This document shows positions 46,263-55,291 of a stretch of 64,000 nt of DNA, piece after piece; the first letter of the stretch is position 1; each line of letters begins with the position of its first letter. The DNA lies in contig NZ_SLUP01000002.1 of assembly GCF_004341235.1 (NCBI RefSeq), positions 558,001 to 622,000 of the forward strand, in the 5' to 3' direction. A program made the position numbers and the translations under genes. Below the pieces are notes generated by a model, which did not search any database, had not been told where the DNA came from, and saw nothing but the letters and a program-made list of their open reading frames with translations. Source of the DNA: Mariniflexile fucanivorans (lineage in GTDB: Bacteria > Bacteroidota > Bacteroidia > Flavobacteriales > Flavobacteriaceae).

Positions 46263-48644
46263 TTATATTTGGTTTTTAGATAAAAATTGAAACCTGAACA
46301 TTGCTTTTATTTTTTTTCTGAATTTGGTGCGCTTTTTTGGTAGCTCACCTAAAACAGATTCAATTTCATTTATATTAACTCCATTCACAACAATGTTGAT
46401 TTTAGAAGCCGAAGTATTTAATAAATTACTCATGGCAGTCTTATCAGATTCAGACCAAACTCTGTTAGAGCGGCATACAAGAATTCCTAAATCTGATTGG
46501 GTAATTAACTCAGTAGGGTAATTGTGATAAATTAAAGCAGGTAATTCTATAATTACAAAATCTGGCTCATTACTTAATGAAATATTGTTTTTATGAATAA
46601 TATCAGAATAGCTTTTAGCATTATAAAACGTATTGTCTAACTTATAATTAGCATATTCTGTGCTATCTAAATATGTGGATGCATGTGCTAAAAAAGGATT
46701 ATTAAAATCTATTCGCGGATCTGAATACCCTAAAATTTTATTTATAATTGGTAGTTTAGCTTGCTGTTTTAATGGTTCTTGTACACCATCATAATTAAGT
46801 AGCAATAAATTTTTACCTTCTTGTTTTAATGTTTTGGCAATATTTCCAGCTATTACTGATTTACCTTCCATTTTTTGAGTACTAAATACCACAATGGTCT
46901 TAACCTTTTTTTCTGAAACCTGATTACCAAAAAACAGCAGAATATTTTGAGTAATTATCTCAATTAATCTATTTTGGATGAAAGGTAAATTGATACTTCC
47001 TGGGTCTAATATCATTTTAGGTATCATACCTAAAGATGGTAATCCTATTTTTTTACTGGCTCTGGTAGAATTTCTTAAGGTATCATCAAAATACTCCATT
47101 ACAAAAATAATAGCCAATGTTAAAATACCTCCTAAAAATGCTGCTGCAATTATTAATATGCTACGTTTTGTTGGGTTTGGAGATAACGGATAAAAAGGCA
47201 TATCAATAGCTTTTAAATTTGATGACATTTCATTGTCTTGTAATTTAAGCTTCGCTAAATTTAGTCCATGTAGAATTTCTAAATACCCTTGTTCTGATAC
47301 CGAAATTTCTCTCTCAATCCTTTTTATTGTGGCTCCAGCTGGAGCATATTTTGCATATTTTTCTTGAAAATCATTATTTTGACCACCCATTATTTCAATT
47401 GTAGCTTTTAGATTTTCAGATTCAATTACATTATTCATCCAATCTGGAAGCACTTTAGAAACTGGCATTCCATCTATTGTATTTTGATAAGTGTACAATT
47501 CATCAACACCTATTTTTATGTCTTTATTTAGACTTTCTGATCGATTTTTTAATTCTGCTATTTTAGAAAAAGACGCTTCGTTATTGTTTGATTCTATTTC
47601 TGCTTGCGTTAATGCTATTTTAAAATTTAAATCGCCTAATTCCTTCTTTTTATCAAGAATATTGTTACTCTTTTCTTGAATTATATCTTGTATTTTTAAT
47701 TTTTCTTCTAATCGTTTTGTTGCAGCTTCAAGACCTGCTAAGTCAGCCTTTTTTTTCTTAAAATTAACCTCCATATCTTCTTTTACAACGGCGACGGCCT
47801 TACTTTGTTCGTAGTAATTTATAATATTGGAGCTTTTATTAAATTCAAGAAGTTTGTCTTCTGCTTCTTTTAAATTTTCTCTAGCTTTTTCCAGTTCACC
47901 TTGAAAATATTTAACAACAGCGTCCGATCGGTTTTCTTTTACATATTTATAATTATTTATGCAAACTCGGTTGTAAATAGCAAGTGTTTGCTGGCAAATA
48001 CCGGGATCATTCGATGTATATGTTAATTTTATTAAATCGCTACTTGAAATTCTAATCGCATTTATTTTTGAAATAGCTTTTAGGGAATAATGTTTATCAT
48101 CGTCATAATTAAGTAATTCATAAACAAAATTATCGCTACTACTTTTCATTAAAGCAGTTAAATTTTGTACAGTTTTCTCGTAGTCATTTCTATTTATTTC
48201 TTTAGGAAATAATGTGTTTTCATAATCATTTAATTCTACAGGAGCAACATCTGCACTGTTACCAGTTTCTACATAATTATATAAATCTTTCGGAATTTTC
48301 TTTTTAAATTCATCAAAGTAAGGTTTCGAAATGTATTTAGGGTTTGCCTCTTTCAACATTAAATGTTGTGCTAATAACCTAATGGCCACTTCCTCTTGAG
48401 TCTCTCTTGAAAGAATAATATTAATTAAATTATCAAAGGCAGTATTTGTTGCTTGATAGTTAAAAGTTTTATCCATTTCAATGGATGAACCCGTAGCTAG
48501 CCCAGTATATAAAATAGTTTGGGAAGAATACTCAAATGAAGGATTCATTGTAAGTAGTATAACCATGGACGCCAATAAAATTGGCACCATTATTAATAGC
48601 ATCAAATGCTTTAAAACAAGTCTTACAAAATCAATTATTGTCAT
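46263..48644 (-). CDS. Wzc-like chain-length determinant protein with P-loop domain
   Basis: A 793-residue inner-membrane protein with two transmembrane segments (about 13-33 and 495-517), a Wzz domain and a long coiled-coil region (about 240-470), and a proline-containing SPNPTKR motif before the second segment. The cytoplasmic domain has a Walker A-like STQKMEGKSVIAGN at about 588-601. Walker A' normally DxD is replaced by LLLNYDG (about 614-620). There is no C-terminal tyrosine cluster: the tail is MFRFQFLSKNQI. It probably sets chain length and couples Wzy to export, but autophosphorylation looks doubtful. It lies 5 bp after the TolC-like gene. Confidence 0.85.
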   Translation of the reverse strand: MTIIDFVRLVLKHLMLLIMVPILLASMVILLTMNPSFEYSSQTILYTGLATGSSIEMDKTFNYQATNTAFDNLINIILSRETQEEVAIRLLAQHLMLKEANPKYISKPYFDEFKKKIPKDLYNYVETGNSADVAPVELNDYENTLFPKEINRNDYEKTVQNLTALMKSSSDNFVYELLNYDDDKHYSLKAISKINAIRISSSDLIKLTYTSNDPGICQQTLAIYNRVCINNYKYVKENRSDAVVKYFQGELEKARENLKEAEDKLLEFNKSSNIINYYEQSKAVAVVKEDMEVNFKKKKADLAGLEAATKRLEEKLKIQDIIQEKSNNILDKKKELGDLNFKIALTQAEIESNNNEASFSKIAELKNRSESLNKDIKIGVDELYTYQNTIDGMPVSKVLPDWMNNVIESENLKATIEIMGGQNNDFQEKYAKYAPAGATIKRIEREISVSEQGYLEILHGLNLAKLKLQDNEMSSNLKAIDMPFYPLSPNPTKRSILIIAAAFLGGILTLAIIFVMEYFDDTLRNSTRASKKIGLPSLGMIPKMILDPGSINLPFIQNRLIEIITQNILLFFGNQVSEKKVKTIVVFSTQKMEGKSVIAGNIAKTLKQEGKNLLLLNYDGVQEPLKQQAKLPIINKILGYSDPRIDFNNPFLAHASTYLDSTEYANYKLDNTFYNAKSYSDIIHKNNISLSNEPDFVIIELPALIYHNYPTELITQSDLGILVCRSNRVWSESDKTAMSNLLNTSASKINIVVNGVNINEIESVLGELPKKRTKFRKKIKAMFRFQFLSKNQI

Positions 48645-48649
48645 TTCCT

Positions 48650-49399
48650 TTAATTTGAATGGTTTAAATCAAACACAAATCCAGCTAAGTCTTCTAACAG
48701 TTGTTTGGCGGTAATAAATTCAGATTTAGCCAATTCATAATCTGCCTCCATATTAGAAGCCATTCCAGTTATCCTAACATACTCTGAAATTGCTACAACA
48801 CCGTTTCTAAATTCTTTTTCAACCATTTCCATATTCACTCTACCATCACCTAGGCTTTTCGATTTTATTCGAAGTATTTTTTGTTTTAAAAGTAAATCCT
48901 GATACATTCTTATAACCGTTTGTCTTATTTCCTCTTCTTGAAAATCTGCCATACTCCTAGCCTCATCAAGTTCCAATCTAGCTAGTTTAACTTGGTGTTT
49001 TCTATTCAAATAATCAAATACCGGAAACTTTAAATAAAGTCCAACACTGTAGTTAAGCTGTTCAGTTGTTACTAAAGCAGAAGAGCTAATGGCACCGTCA
49101 CTATCGGTCGAAAAACTATTAATGTTTCCATATTTTGATTCCGCTTGTATTCCAAAATTTTTAGTCCAATAGATGCGTTCAGATTTTAGGGTAGATTCCA
49201 TAACCCCTATATGATGCTTTCTAAAGTTAAGCATGCCACTACGTTTCAACACAGAATCTATAACAGTTTTAAGTGGCGGAAAGTTAAATTCATCACCATT
49301 CAATCTACCAGAATTGAGTTCTTCTGTTTGCGCTTGAGCATTGTTAAAAAACACAACAATGAAACTAATAATTGATATTATTTTAAAAAATTTAGTCAT
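48650..49399 (-). CDS. Short TolC-family outer membrane protein
   Basis: A 249-residue secreted protein with a signal peptide ending NNAQAQ. Long helical stretches with the Glu/Gln/Leu-rich pattern of the TolC family fill the rest (DLLLKQKILRIKSKSL, NMEADYELAKSEFITAKQLLEDL). Full-length TolC-type efflux proteins have two such repeats and 430-500 residues; this one has only one, and the flanking genes leave no room for a second. It occupies the position where Wza-type exporters occur in many EPS operons. It may be a periplasmic or outer-membrane component of EPS export. Function inferred from position. Confidence 0.72.
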   Translation of the reverse strand: MTKFFKIISIISFIVVFFNNAQAQTEELNSGRLNGDEFNFPPLKTVIDSVLKRSGMLNFRKHHIGVMESTLKSERIYWTKNFGIQAESKYGNINSFSTDSDGAISSSALVTTEQLNYSVGLYLKFPVFDYLNRKHQVKLARLELDEARSMADFQEEEIRQTVIRMYQDLLLKQKILRIKSKSLGDGRVNMEMVEKEFRNGVVAISEYVRITGMASNMEADYELAKSEFITAKQLLEDLAGFVFDLNHSN

Positions 49400-49426
49400 A
49401 CTTTTTGGGGCATATAAACTTTAAAA

Positions 49427-50629
49427 TTAAACAGAACCTTTTTGAAGAAGCGCCGGAATGGTTCTTAAAATGAGTTTAATATCGTACCAAAACGAGAAAT
49501 TATCTCCTTTAAAATGCTCTGCATATTCACTATCTAGTCGCATTCTTTCTTCTTCAGACATTTTTCCGCCTTTACCTCGTAGCTCCACTTGCCATAAACC
49601 TGTGATTCCTGGAGGTGCTAAAAAACGTTTTGATAAGGCATCGGCTGTAAGCATTTCGGCCTCATACACTGGCAACGGTCTGTTGCCAACAATGGACATA
49701 TCGCCTTTAATCACATTTATTAACTGCGGTAATTCATCAATACTTGTGTTTCTTATAAATTTCCCAACTTTGGTAACTCTTGGATCATCCACAATTTTTA
49801 CAAATGTTGAATTGTTTTTCGCAGCTTCTATTTTTTGAACATTAAACCAATAATCGCATATTTGGTGCGTATCTATGTACATTAATGGCGAGCAAGTTTC
49901 ACCTTCTGGCAACTTACTACATCTTGGACAAGGAATACCTAACGGATTATCTTGAGTTTTTGTTTCCTCTTTTTTGTACTGATTTTTTTCTAAAGCTAAT
50001 TTTTTTAGAAGTTCATCCGATCCCGTACGCATGGATCTTAACTTGTAAAAATCGAACGTTTTTCTTCCTACACGTTTAGATATGTAATACACTTTTCCTT
50101 TAGATTCTAAACGGATGGCAAGAATGATAAGCAATAAAAAAGGAGATGCGACTAGAAGTACTGAAGATGCAACGGCTATATCAAAAAAACGTTTTGATAT
50201 AGGCATTTTATAAACTTCTTCATTTAATACTGGTTCTTTTTTAGTACTTGTTGGTAATTTATAGTTACAAAGAAATTCTATTCTACTTATAATATCTTTT
50301 GCATTTGTTACAGAAGCTACATAAAAATCGTCAATATGTTTTTTGAAGGCTTGCTTATAAACTTCTACATTAAATTCTTTAGATAACAATACAAACGGAA
50401 TCACATCAAATTCATGATGTGTTCTTAACCAATCATAAAAAAATATGCCATTATTACCCGGTAAATTATAATCGCATATAATAGCATCGGGCTTTGGGTT
50501 CGATTTTAAATAATTGGTTGCTTTAGCACTATTTTGAATTGGTGTGATTGACCAATTTTTTTTATCCTCTTCTATGTTAAAGTAATCTTCTGTACTACCA
50601 ATATATAAGATGTTAAGATTTGGGCTCAT
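49427..50629 (-). CDS. Initiating sugar-phosphate transferase fused to receiver-like domain and Cys insertion
   Basis: A 400-residue fusion. Residues 1-120 resemble a response-regulator receiver with Asp53 in AIICDYNLPGN, but the usual N-terminal acidic pair and the later Lys are absent, so phosphorylation is uncertain. From about residue 144 it is a monotopic phosphoglycosyl transferase of the WcaJ/PglC type: one hydrophobic helix (about 150-172), RVGRKTFDFYKLRSM, the catalytic Asp298-Glu299 in SIDELPQL, and GDMSIVGNRPLP. An insertion holds Cys234, Cys237, Cys246 and Cys258, which could bind zinc. The enzyme loads the first sugar phosphate onto undecaprenyl phosphate. It is 31 bp after a CheY-like gene. 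Confidence 0.85.
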   Translation of the reverse strand: MSPNLNILYIGSTEDYFNIEEDKKNWSITPIQNSAKATNYLKSNPKPDAIICDYNLPGNNGIFFYDWLRTHHEFDVIPFVLLSKEFNVEVYKQAFKKHIDDFYVASVTNAKDIISRIEFLCNYKLPTSTKKEPVLNEEVYKMPISKRFFDIAVASSVLLVASPFLLLIILAIRLESKGKVYYISKRVGRKTFDFYKLRSMRTGSDELLKKLALEKNQYKKEETKTQDNPLGIPCPRCSKLPEGETCSPLMYIDTHQICDYWFNVQKIEAAKNNSTFVKIVDDPRVTKVGKFIRNTSIDELPQLINVIKGDMSIVGNRPLPVYEAEMLTADALSKRFLAPPGITGLWQVELRGKGGKMSEEERMRLDSEYAEHFKGDNFSFWYDIKLILRTIPALLQKGSV

Positions 50630-50660
50630 AATTAACTTTTATTAGGTGTATTTTGAATAA

Positions 50661-51047
50661 TTACCATTCAATGGCATAGTGAATGGGGTTTAGGTTTTTC
50701 TTTACCAATTCATCAAGTTCTTCGGGGTTAAATGGTTTTGTAAGATAGTCTTGTGCACCAAGCCTATAGCACTTAATGCGCTCTTTACTTTCTGAATGAC
50801 CAGATAGCATAATAAAAGGTGTGTGTTTGGTAAAACCTCTTTGGCGTAGTTTGGTTAAAAACTCAAACCCGTCCATATTAGACATTTGGATATCACTAAT
50901 AATTAAATCGGGAATATTATCTTCAAGCCATTTTAAGGCTTCTAAGGCGTCGTGAATTGAAACAACCTCATAGTTTTTGGAAAGGAAATTCTCTAGTAAA
51001 AGACAAATACTTATTTCGTCATCTACAACTAATATTTTTTTCTTCAT
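50661..51047 (-). CDS. CheY-like single-domain response regulator
   Basis: A 128-residue receiver domain with no output domain. The full active site is present: the acidic pair at residues 9-11 (VVDDE), phosphoacceptor Asp52 in IISDIQMSN, the Ser of FIMLSGHSES and Lys in YLTKPFNP. It is the first gene of the EPS operon, 31 bp upstream of the transferase that carries a receiver-like domain. It may regulate that enzyme or a motility or polysaccharide-secretion component. No histidine kinase lies in the same operon; the phosphorelay operon 2-8 kb upstream could supply phosphate, as an inference only. Confidence 0.9.
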   Translation of the reverse strand: MKKKILVVDDEISICLLLENFLSKNYEVVSIHDALEALKWLEDNIPDLIISDIQMSNMDGFEFLTKLRQRGFTKHTPFIMLSGHSESKERIKCYRLGAQDYLTKPFNPEELDELVKKNLNPIHYAIEW

Positions 51048-51589
51048 TTTTTTAATTTTTAGATATTACAAAAATATTTTATAGGGAATATTGCTTTATA
51101 AGACAATAAACCCATGGTTATTCTGAAAATGTGAGAGAAAAACAGAATAATTTTTTATTAAATATACTCTAGCAATTTACATTGTAACAGCTTCAATTAT
51201 CTGAAGCTTTTGTATTCATTATCTTCTATTTGATTTTTAATTATTCTTTATCAATATGTACCTTAGATTACCTGTTTAGTTCATTATTATTAAGATAAAC
51301 ACCTGATTATCATTATTTAAAATATATCTAACGGTAAAAGTTTGTATCTAGTTTTTTGATTTAAAACCTGTAACCTCTTTACTATTTAGGGCTATTTAAG
51401 AATTGTATACTCGTTAGGGTTCCAAATAATAACATGGTTATAAATCCGTCTCTTAAAGCCATAAGTTTTGTAATGCCTTTAATTAAGCCATGGACATATT
51501 TTCGTTAAAAAATGTTCGTTTAAATAAGAACCAACAAAACCATTGCAGTAAGTATTAAAGTTTTCTTACTGCCCTAAATAAAATAAGCT
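51048..51589. other. 542-bp intergenic region between ugd and the EPS operon
   Basis: No open reading frame of note. It should hold the promoter of the EPS operon, though I find only a CAAAAATA (51069-51076; TATTTTTG on the minus strand) at the right distance from the ATG and no clear -33 element. A 7-bp hairpin AGCTTCA...TGAAGCT at 51189-51195 and 51102-51108 read on the plus strand (51189-51208 in full) and a near-palindrome TTACATTGTAA (51177-51187) are present. The ugd terminator is at its upstream end. Confidence 0.5.
51545..51572 (-). terminator. Terminator-like hairpin after ugd
   Basis: Perfect 8-bp arms GCAGTAAG (51545-51552) and CTTACTGC (51565-51572), 12-base loop, 18 bp after the ugd stop. 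The following minus-strand tract is AATGGTTTTG, not a long T run, so termination may be partial. Confidence 0.45.
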
Positions 51590-52933
51590 TTATACAAGCA
51601 CTCCTTTATTTTCGTTGGTATTAACTCCTATACAGTAATATTCAAAACCTTCTTTTTTCATTTCTTCTCTATCATAAATATTTCGACCATCAAAAATGGT
51701 TGGTTTATTTAATAATTTAGTCATGATTTTAAAGCTCGGGATTTTAAACTCTGGCCATTCTGTAAGTATAGCCAAACAATCTGCATCAATTAAAGCTTCA
51801 TATTGATCTTCAAAATAAGATATAGTATCTCCAAAATGGTGTTTAGCCTCAGGGATTGCAACAGGATCGTAAGCCTTAACAACGGCGCCAGCTTCCAGTA
51901 AGTTGTTAATAATACTTAAGGACGGAGCTTCACGCATATCATCTGTTTGAGGTTTAAATGAAAGCCCCCAAACACCAATGGTTTTGCCTTTTAAATCGCC
52001 ATCAAAATAATTATTGATTTTGTTGAATAACACTAATTTTTGTAGTTTGTTAACTGCCTCAACAGCTTGAAGCACCTTTAAATCGTAATTATTTTCGCTA
52101 GCTGTTCTTATTAAAGCTTGAACATCTTTAGGAAAGCATGAACCACCATAACCAATTCCTGGGTATATAAATTTGGTACCAATTCTAGAATCAGATCCTA
52201 TGCCCTTTCTTACTTTGTTAATATCGGCTCCAACAATTTCGCATAAGTTTGCGATGTCGTTTATAAAACTAATTTTTGTAGCCAACATAGCATTAGCTGC
52301 ATATTTTGTCATTTCAGCAGAAACAATATCCATAAAAATAACGGGGTGCCCGTTTAATGTGAAAGGTTTGTATAAACTTTTCATTAAATCTTCGGCTCTT
52401 TGGCTATCTAGCCCTACAACAATTCTATCTGGTTTTAAAAAGTCGTTAATAGCAGCTCCTTCCTTTAAAAATTCAGGATTTGAAGCTACATCAAATTCTA
52501 TATTAGCATTTCGTTTGTCTAATTCTTCTTGAACCGCCTGCTTCACTTTTTTTGATGTTCCTACAGGCACCGTACTTTTAGTTACAATAAGCATATAATC
52601 GTTCATGTGCTTACCACAATCTCTTGCCACGGCAACAACGTATTTAAGGTCTGCACTACCATCTTCATCTGGCGGTGTTCCTACAGAAATAAACAATACT
52701 TCGGCATCTTTTAAAGCTTCCTTAATATTGGTTGTAAAACTTAATCGACCTTTATCCATATTCCTGGTAATCATATTTTCTAAACCAGGCTCATAGATAG
52801 GAATAATTCCATTGTTAAGGTTATCAATTTTCTTCTTATCAATATCAACACAGGTGACATTAATACCCACTTCGGAAAAACATGCGCCCGTAACTAGGCC
52901 TACATATCCACTTCCAACAATTACGATTTTCAT
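51590..52933 (-). CDS. ugd: UDP-glucose/GDP-mannose 6-dehydrogenase family enzyme
   Basis: A 447-residue NAD-dependent sugar-nucleotide dehydrogenase. The Rossmann motif [16 protein letters not shown] occupies residues 6-21, STVPVGTSK and NPEFLKEG follow, and the catalytic Cys266 is in YGGSCFPKD. The C-terminal UDP-binding domain contains [17 protein letters not shown]. Length and motifs fit UDP-glucose 6-dehydrogenase, which supplies UDP-glucuronate for EPS; GDP-mannose dehydrogenase cannot be excluded. It is a separate unit upstream of the EPS operon, with a hairpin after it. A glucuronic acid-containing polymer is therefore likely. Confidence 0.93.
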   Translation of the reverse strand: MKIVIVGSGYVGLVTGACFSEVGINVTCVDIDKKKIDNLNNGIIPIYEPGLENMITRNMDKGRLSFTTNIKEALKDAEVLFISVGTPPDEDGSADLKYVVAVARDCGKHMNDYMLIVTKSTVPVGTSKKVKQAVQEELDKRNANIEFDVASNPEFLKEGAAINDFLKPDRIVVGLDSQRAEDLMKSLYKPFTLNGHPVIFMDIVSAEMTKYAANAMLATKISFINDIANLCEIVGADINKVRKGIGSDSRIGTKFIYPGIGYGGSCFPKDVQALIRTASENNYDLKVLQAVEAVNKLQKLVLFNKINNYFDGDLKGKTIGVWGLSFKPQTDDMREAPSLSIINNLLEAGAVVKAYDPVAIPEAKHHFGDTISYFEDQYEALIDADCLAILTEWPEFKIPSFKIMTKLLNKPTIFDGRNIYDREEMKKEGFEYYCIGVNTNENKGVLV

Positions 52934-53198
52934 TCTTTATAGATTTTAGGGGTTAATTTGCATCTAAATTTTTAAAAAAAACTAACTGATTTTAAACAAC
53001 TAATTCCAAATTGGTTAAGATTTATCATGTTTTGTCAAGCCAATTTTTTAAAAGAATTTATTTTTCAAATGTAACATTTTTTTTCTATAATATCGATGTA
53101 ATACAAAAAAAATCAGTTAATATGTATATTTTTTTGAAATTATTAAAGAATTTAATTACAATCTTTTGAAATAATAGATTTTTAGAAGTTTAGTTTTA

Positions 53199-53912
53199 CT
53201 ATAATAAATTAAGACGCTTCATTAATTCAGGTCTATTTGAGCGACTTACCGGAACTATATCTTTTTTAACAAGCACACTATTATCTTTAATATCAATAAT
53301 TTTTTTAATATTGATTATATAGGAACGATGCACTTTTAAAAATAGACTCTCTGGTAATTTATCTTCAATTTTTTTTAGTGTAGAATGAACTGTGTAATTT
53401 TTTTCTTCGGTTTTAACTAAAATATAATCGCCTTTGGCCTCCACCAAACAGATACTTGGAATATCAATTTTTATTAATCTTCTATCAATATTTATATACA
53501 AATCATTTCCTGATGCAGAAACATCTTTATCATCTGTAATAGTGTCTGGAACATTTTTAATATCTATTTTTTCAGCTTTTTGAATTGCTTTTTCAAAACG
53601 TGGCAATGAAATGGGTTTCACTAAATAATCTATAATACAATCGTACTCATAGGCTTCAATGGCTAACTTAGAATCTGAAGTTATTAGAATAATTTTTGGA
53701 GGATTTTTTAAAGTTTGAATAAAATCGAAACCATTAAAATCTGGCATGTGAATGTCTAAGAAGATTAAATCGACATCGTTTTGGTTTAAAAATTTTATAG
53801 CCTGAATTGCATTGGGAAATTCTTCAAGAACTTGAAGTCCTTTTATAGTTGAACACAATTGAAAAATTATAGCTCTGGCTGTAGCCTCATCATCAATAAT
53901 AATACAATTCAT
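53199..53912 (-). CDS. LytTR-family response regulator
   Basis: A 237-residue response regulator. The receiver domain (residues 1-120) has the acidic pair at residues 7-9, phosphoacceptor Asp53 in IFLDIHMPD, the Thr/Ser of ILITSD and Lys in DYLVKPI. The LytTR DNA-binding domain follows (about 138-235), recognisable by IDIPSICLVEAKGDYILVKT and SLFLKVHRSYIINIKKI. It is the output of the phosphorelay operon and is the last gene, ten bases after the Hpt gene. LytTR proteins bind two short direct repeats one or two helical turns apart; two 16-bp repeats 21 bp apart lie upstream of this operon, so autoregulation is likely. Confidence 0.95.
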   Translation of the reverse strand: MNCIIIDDEATARAIIFQLCSTIKGLQVLEEFPNAIQAIKFLNQNDVDLIFLDIHMPDFNGFDFIQTLKNPPKIILITSDSKLAIEAYEYDCIIDYLVKPISLPRFEKAIQKAEKIDIKNVPDTITDDKDVSASGNDLYINIDRRLIKIDIPSICLVEAKGDYILVKTEEKNYTVHSTLKKIEDKLPESLFLKVHRSYIINIKKIIDIKDNSVLVKKDIVPVSRSNRPELMKRLNLL

Positions 53913-53921
53913 ATATACTAA

Positions 53922-54239
53922 TTATACTGTAGATAAATAATTAGTTATGTTATTTAATATAGATTCGAATTCTTCACTAAGGTCTGTATTACCTTCCAAT
54001 AAATTATTTTCAAATACAACTGCAACAGCATAACTTTTTTCAAGCCCTAAAATACTAATTTTATGTTTAAGTTTGTGCACATTTTCTGAAGCTAGTTTAA
54101 AATTGTTCGATTTTAAATTTTGGTAGTATACTTCTTTTTCTGCTGGGAACTCTAATTTAATAATTGATAGCAGTTTATCTTCAAATGATTTTTCACCATT
54201 AGAGAATTGTTTTATATAATTTAAGTTTGGTTTTTCCAT
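53922..54239 (-). CDS. Hpt phosphotransfer domain protein
   Basis: A 105-residue stand-alone histidine phosphotransfer protein. The signature VHKLKHKISILGL, with His55 as the phosphoacceptor, matches the H-x-L-K-x5-LG pattern of Hpt domains. It carries no other domain. It lies between a histidine kinase and the LytTR regulator with gaps of two and nine bases. It probably relays phosphate from the receiver RR or kinases of the same operon to the LytTR regulator. Hpt proteins are small and easy to overlook, but the codon frame, the motif and its place make this secure. Confidence 0.9.
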   Translation of the reverse strand: MEKPNLNYIKQFSNGEKSFEDKLLSIIKLEFPAEKEVYYQNLKSNNFKLASENVHKLKHKISILGLEKSYAVAVVFENNLLEGNTDLSEEFESILNNITNYLSTV

Positions 54240-54241
54240 CG

Positions 54242-55291
54242 TTATTTTTTTATTGTAAAATAAAATACAGTTCCTTTTCCAATTTCAGATTCTAACCAAA
54301 TTTTTCCTTCAAAGGCTGATACAATTTTTTTTGCAATAGACAATCCTATCCCTGTAGCATTGGAGTTGTTTTCTAGTTTTTGAAATGGTTTGAATATTTT
54401 ATCAAAATAAGCTTTTTCAATACCTATACCATTATCTTTTACATAAAATTTCCAATGAGTTGGTTGTTCTAAAAATCCAATTTCTAGTAAACCCTGTTCT
54501 TTATTATTGTATTTAATTGCATTATCTATTAAGTTTTGAAACAATTGTTTAACCCTAAATTTATCGCCCTTTATTATTGGCAGACTGGAAGGGAGATTAA
54601 CTTTGATGTGCTCGGGTATTTTAACAGAAATTAATATGTCATTAATAATTTCATTTAAATCTAAATCGTATGTTGTAGTTTGGTTTTTATTGATTGTTGA
54701 ATAATTTAAAATGCCACTAATTAAATTATCCATTTTTTCAACATTACCTCTTATTAAATTTAAACTTTCAGACACATTGCCTTTTTGGTTTCCTGCAGCG
54801 TCTTCTTTTAACCAAGCAGATAAGGCATCTATAGTTCGTAGTGGTGATTTTAAGTCGTGAGATACTAAATAGGCATAATCGCTCAATTCTTCGTTTTGCG
54901 TTTCCAATTCAATCATAAGCTGTTCTCTTTGCTTATTCATCTCGATGAGTTCTTCTGTTTGTTTATCAATAAATTCTGATAATTTAACACCATCTAAATC
55001 TTTTGGACTTATTTTTTTACTTCCAGATTCATCTTGAACTCTTATACTTTCTATTAATTTATTTAATTTGTCTATTAGGTTTCTTTGTACAAGTGTTTCT
55101 TGCCTTAATTTTTCATTAGATTCAGATAACTCATCTGAATTAACAGAGATTGCTCTCTGTTGCATTTTATATTGTTCATCAAAATTATCGTAAGCTCTAT
55201 TAACGGCATCAATAAATGCCATCAAATCTTTCTCTGAGTTTGTTCCATTGCTCAAATATTTACTAATTTGATGTTTTAATAATGAGTTCAT
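54242..55291 (-). CDS. Sensor histidine kinase without membrane segment (partner of FIST protein)
   Basis: A 349-residue cytoplasmic histidine kinase. The first 130 residues are a coiled coil without a membrane segment. The dimerisation box has His145 in YLVSHDLKSPL. The ATPase domain follows with N (LFQNLIDNAIKY), G1 (VKDNGIGIE) and G2 (GIGLSIAKKI) boxes. Its start overlaps the FIST gene by one base, and such an arrangement is common for kinases that receive a signal from a FIST protein. Its kinase core is close to that of the PAS kinase in the same operon (HDLKSPL and WLKED motifs shared), so the two appear to be paralogues. It probably phosphorylates the Hpt or a receiver. Confidence 0.92.
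   Translation of the reverse strand: MNSLLKHQISKYLSNGTNSEKDLMAFIDAVNRAYDNFDEQYKMQQRAISVNSDELSESNEKLRQETLVQRNLIDKLNKLIESIRVQDESGSKKISPKDLDGVKLSEFIDKQTEELIEMNKQREQLMIELETQNEELSDYAYLVSHDLKSPLRTIDALSAWLKEDAAGNQKGNVSESLNLIRGNVEKMDNLISGILNYSTINKNQTTTYDLDLNEIINDILISVKIPEHIKVNLPSSLPIIKGDKFRVKQLFQNLIDNAIKYNNKEQGLLEIGFLEQPTHWKFYVKDNGIGIEKAYFDKIFKPFQKLENNSNATGIGLSIAKKIVSAFEGKIWLESEIGKGTVFYFTIKK

Noticed and set aside
48650-49399. TolC-like gene as a truncated pseudogene
   Set aside because: It has an intact signal peptide, start and stop, and tight spacing (27 bp and 5 bp) to its neighbours, with no extra homologous sequence around it; a short natural form is more likely.
51069-51076. TATTTTTG as the EPS operon -7 element
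   Set aside because: It fits TANNTTTG but no TTG/TTTG lies at normal distance upstream (nearest is 27 bp), so I did not list it as a promoter.
51189-51208. Plus-strand terminator AGCTTCA...TGAAGCTTTTG
   Set aside because: No plus-strand gene ends before it; on the minus strand it lacks a T run. I mention it only within the intergenic description.
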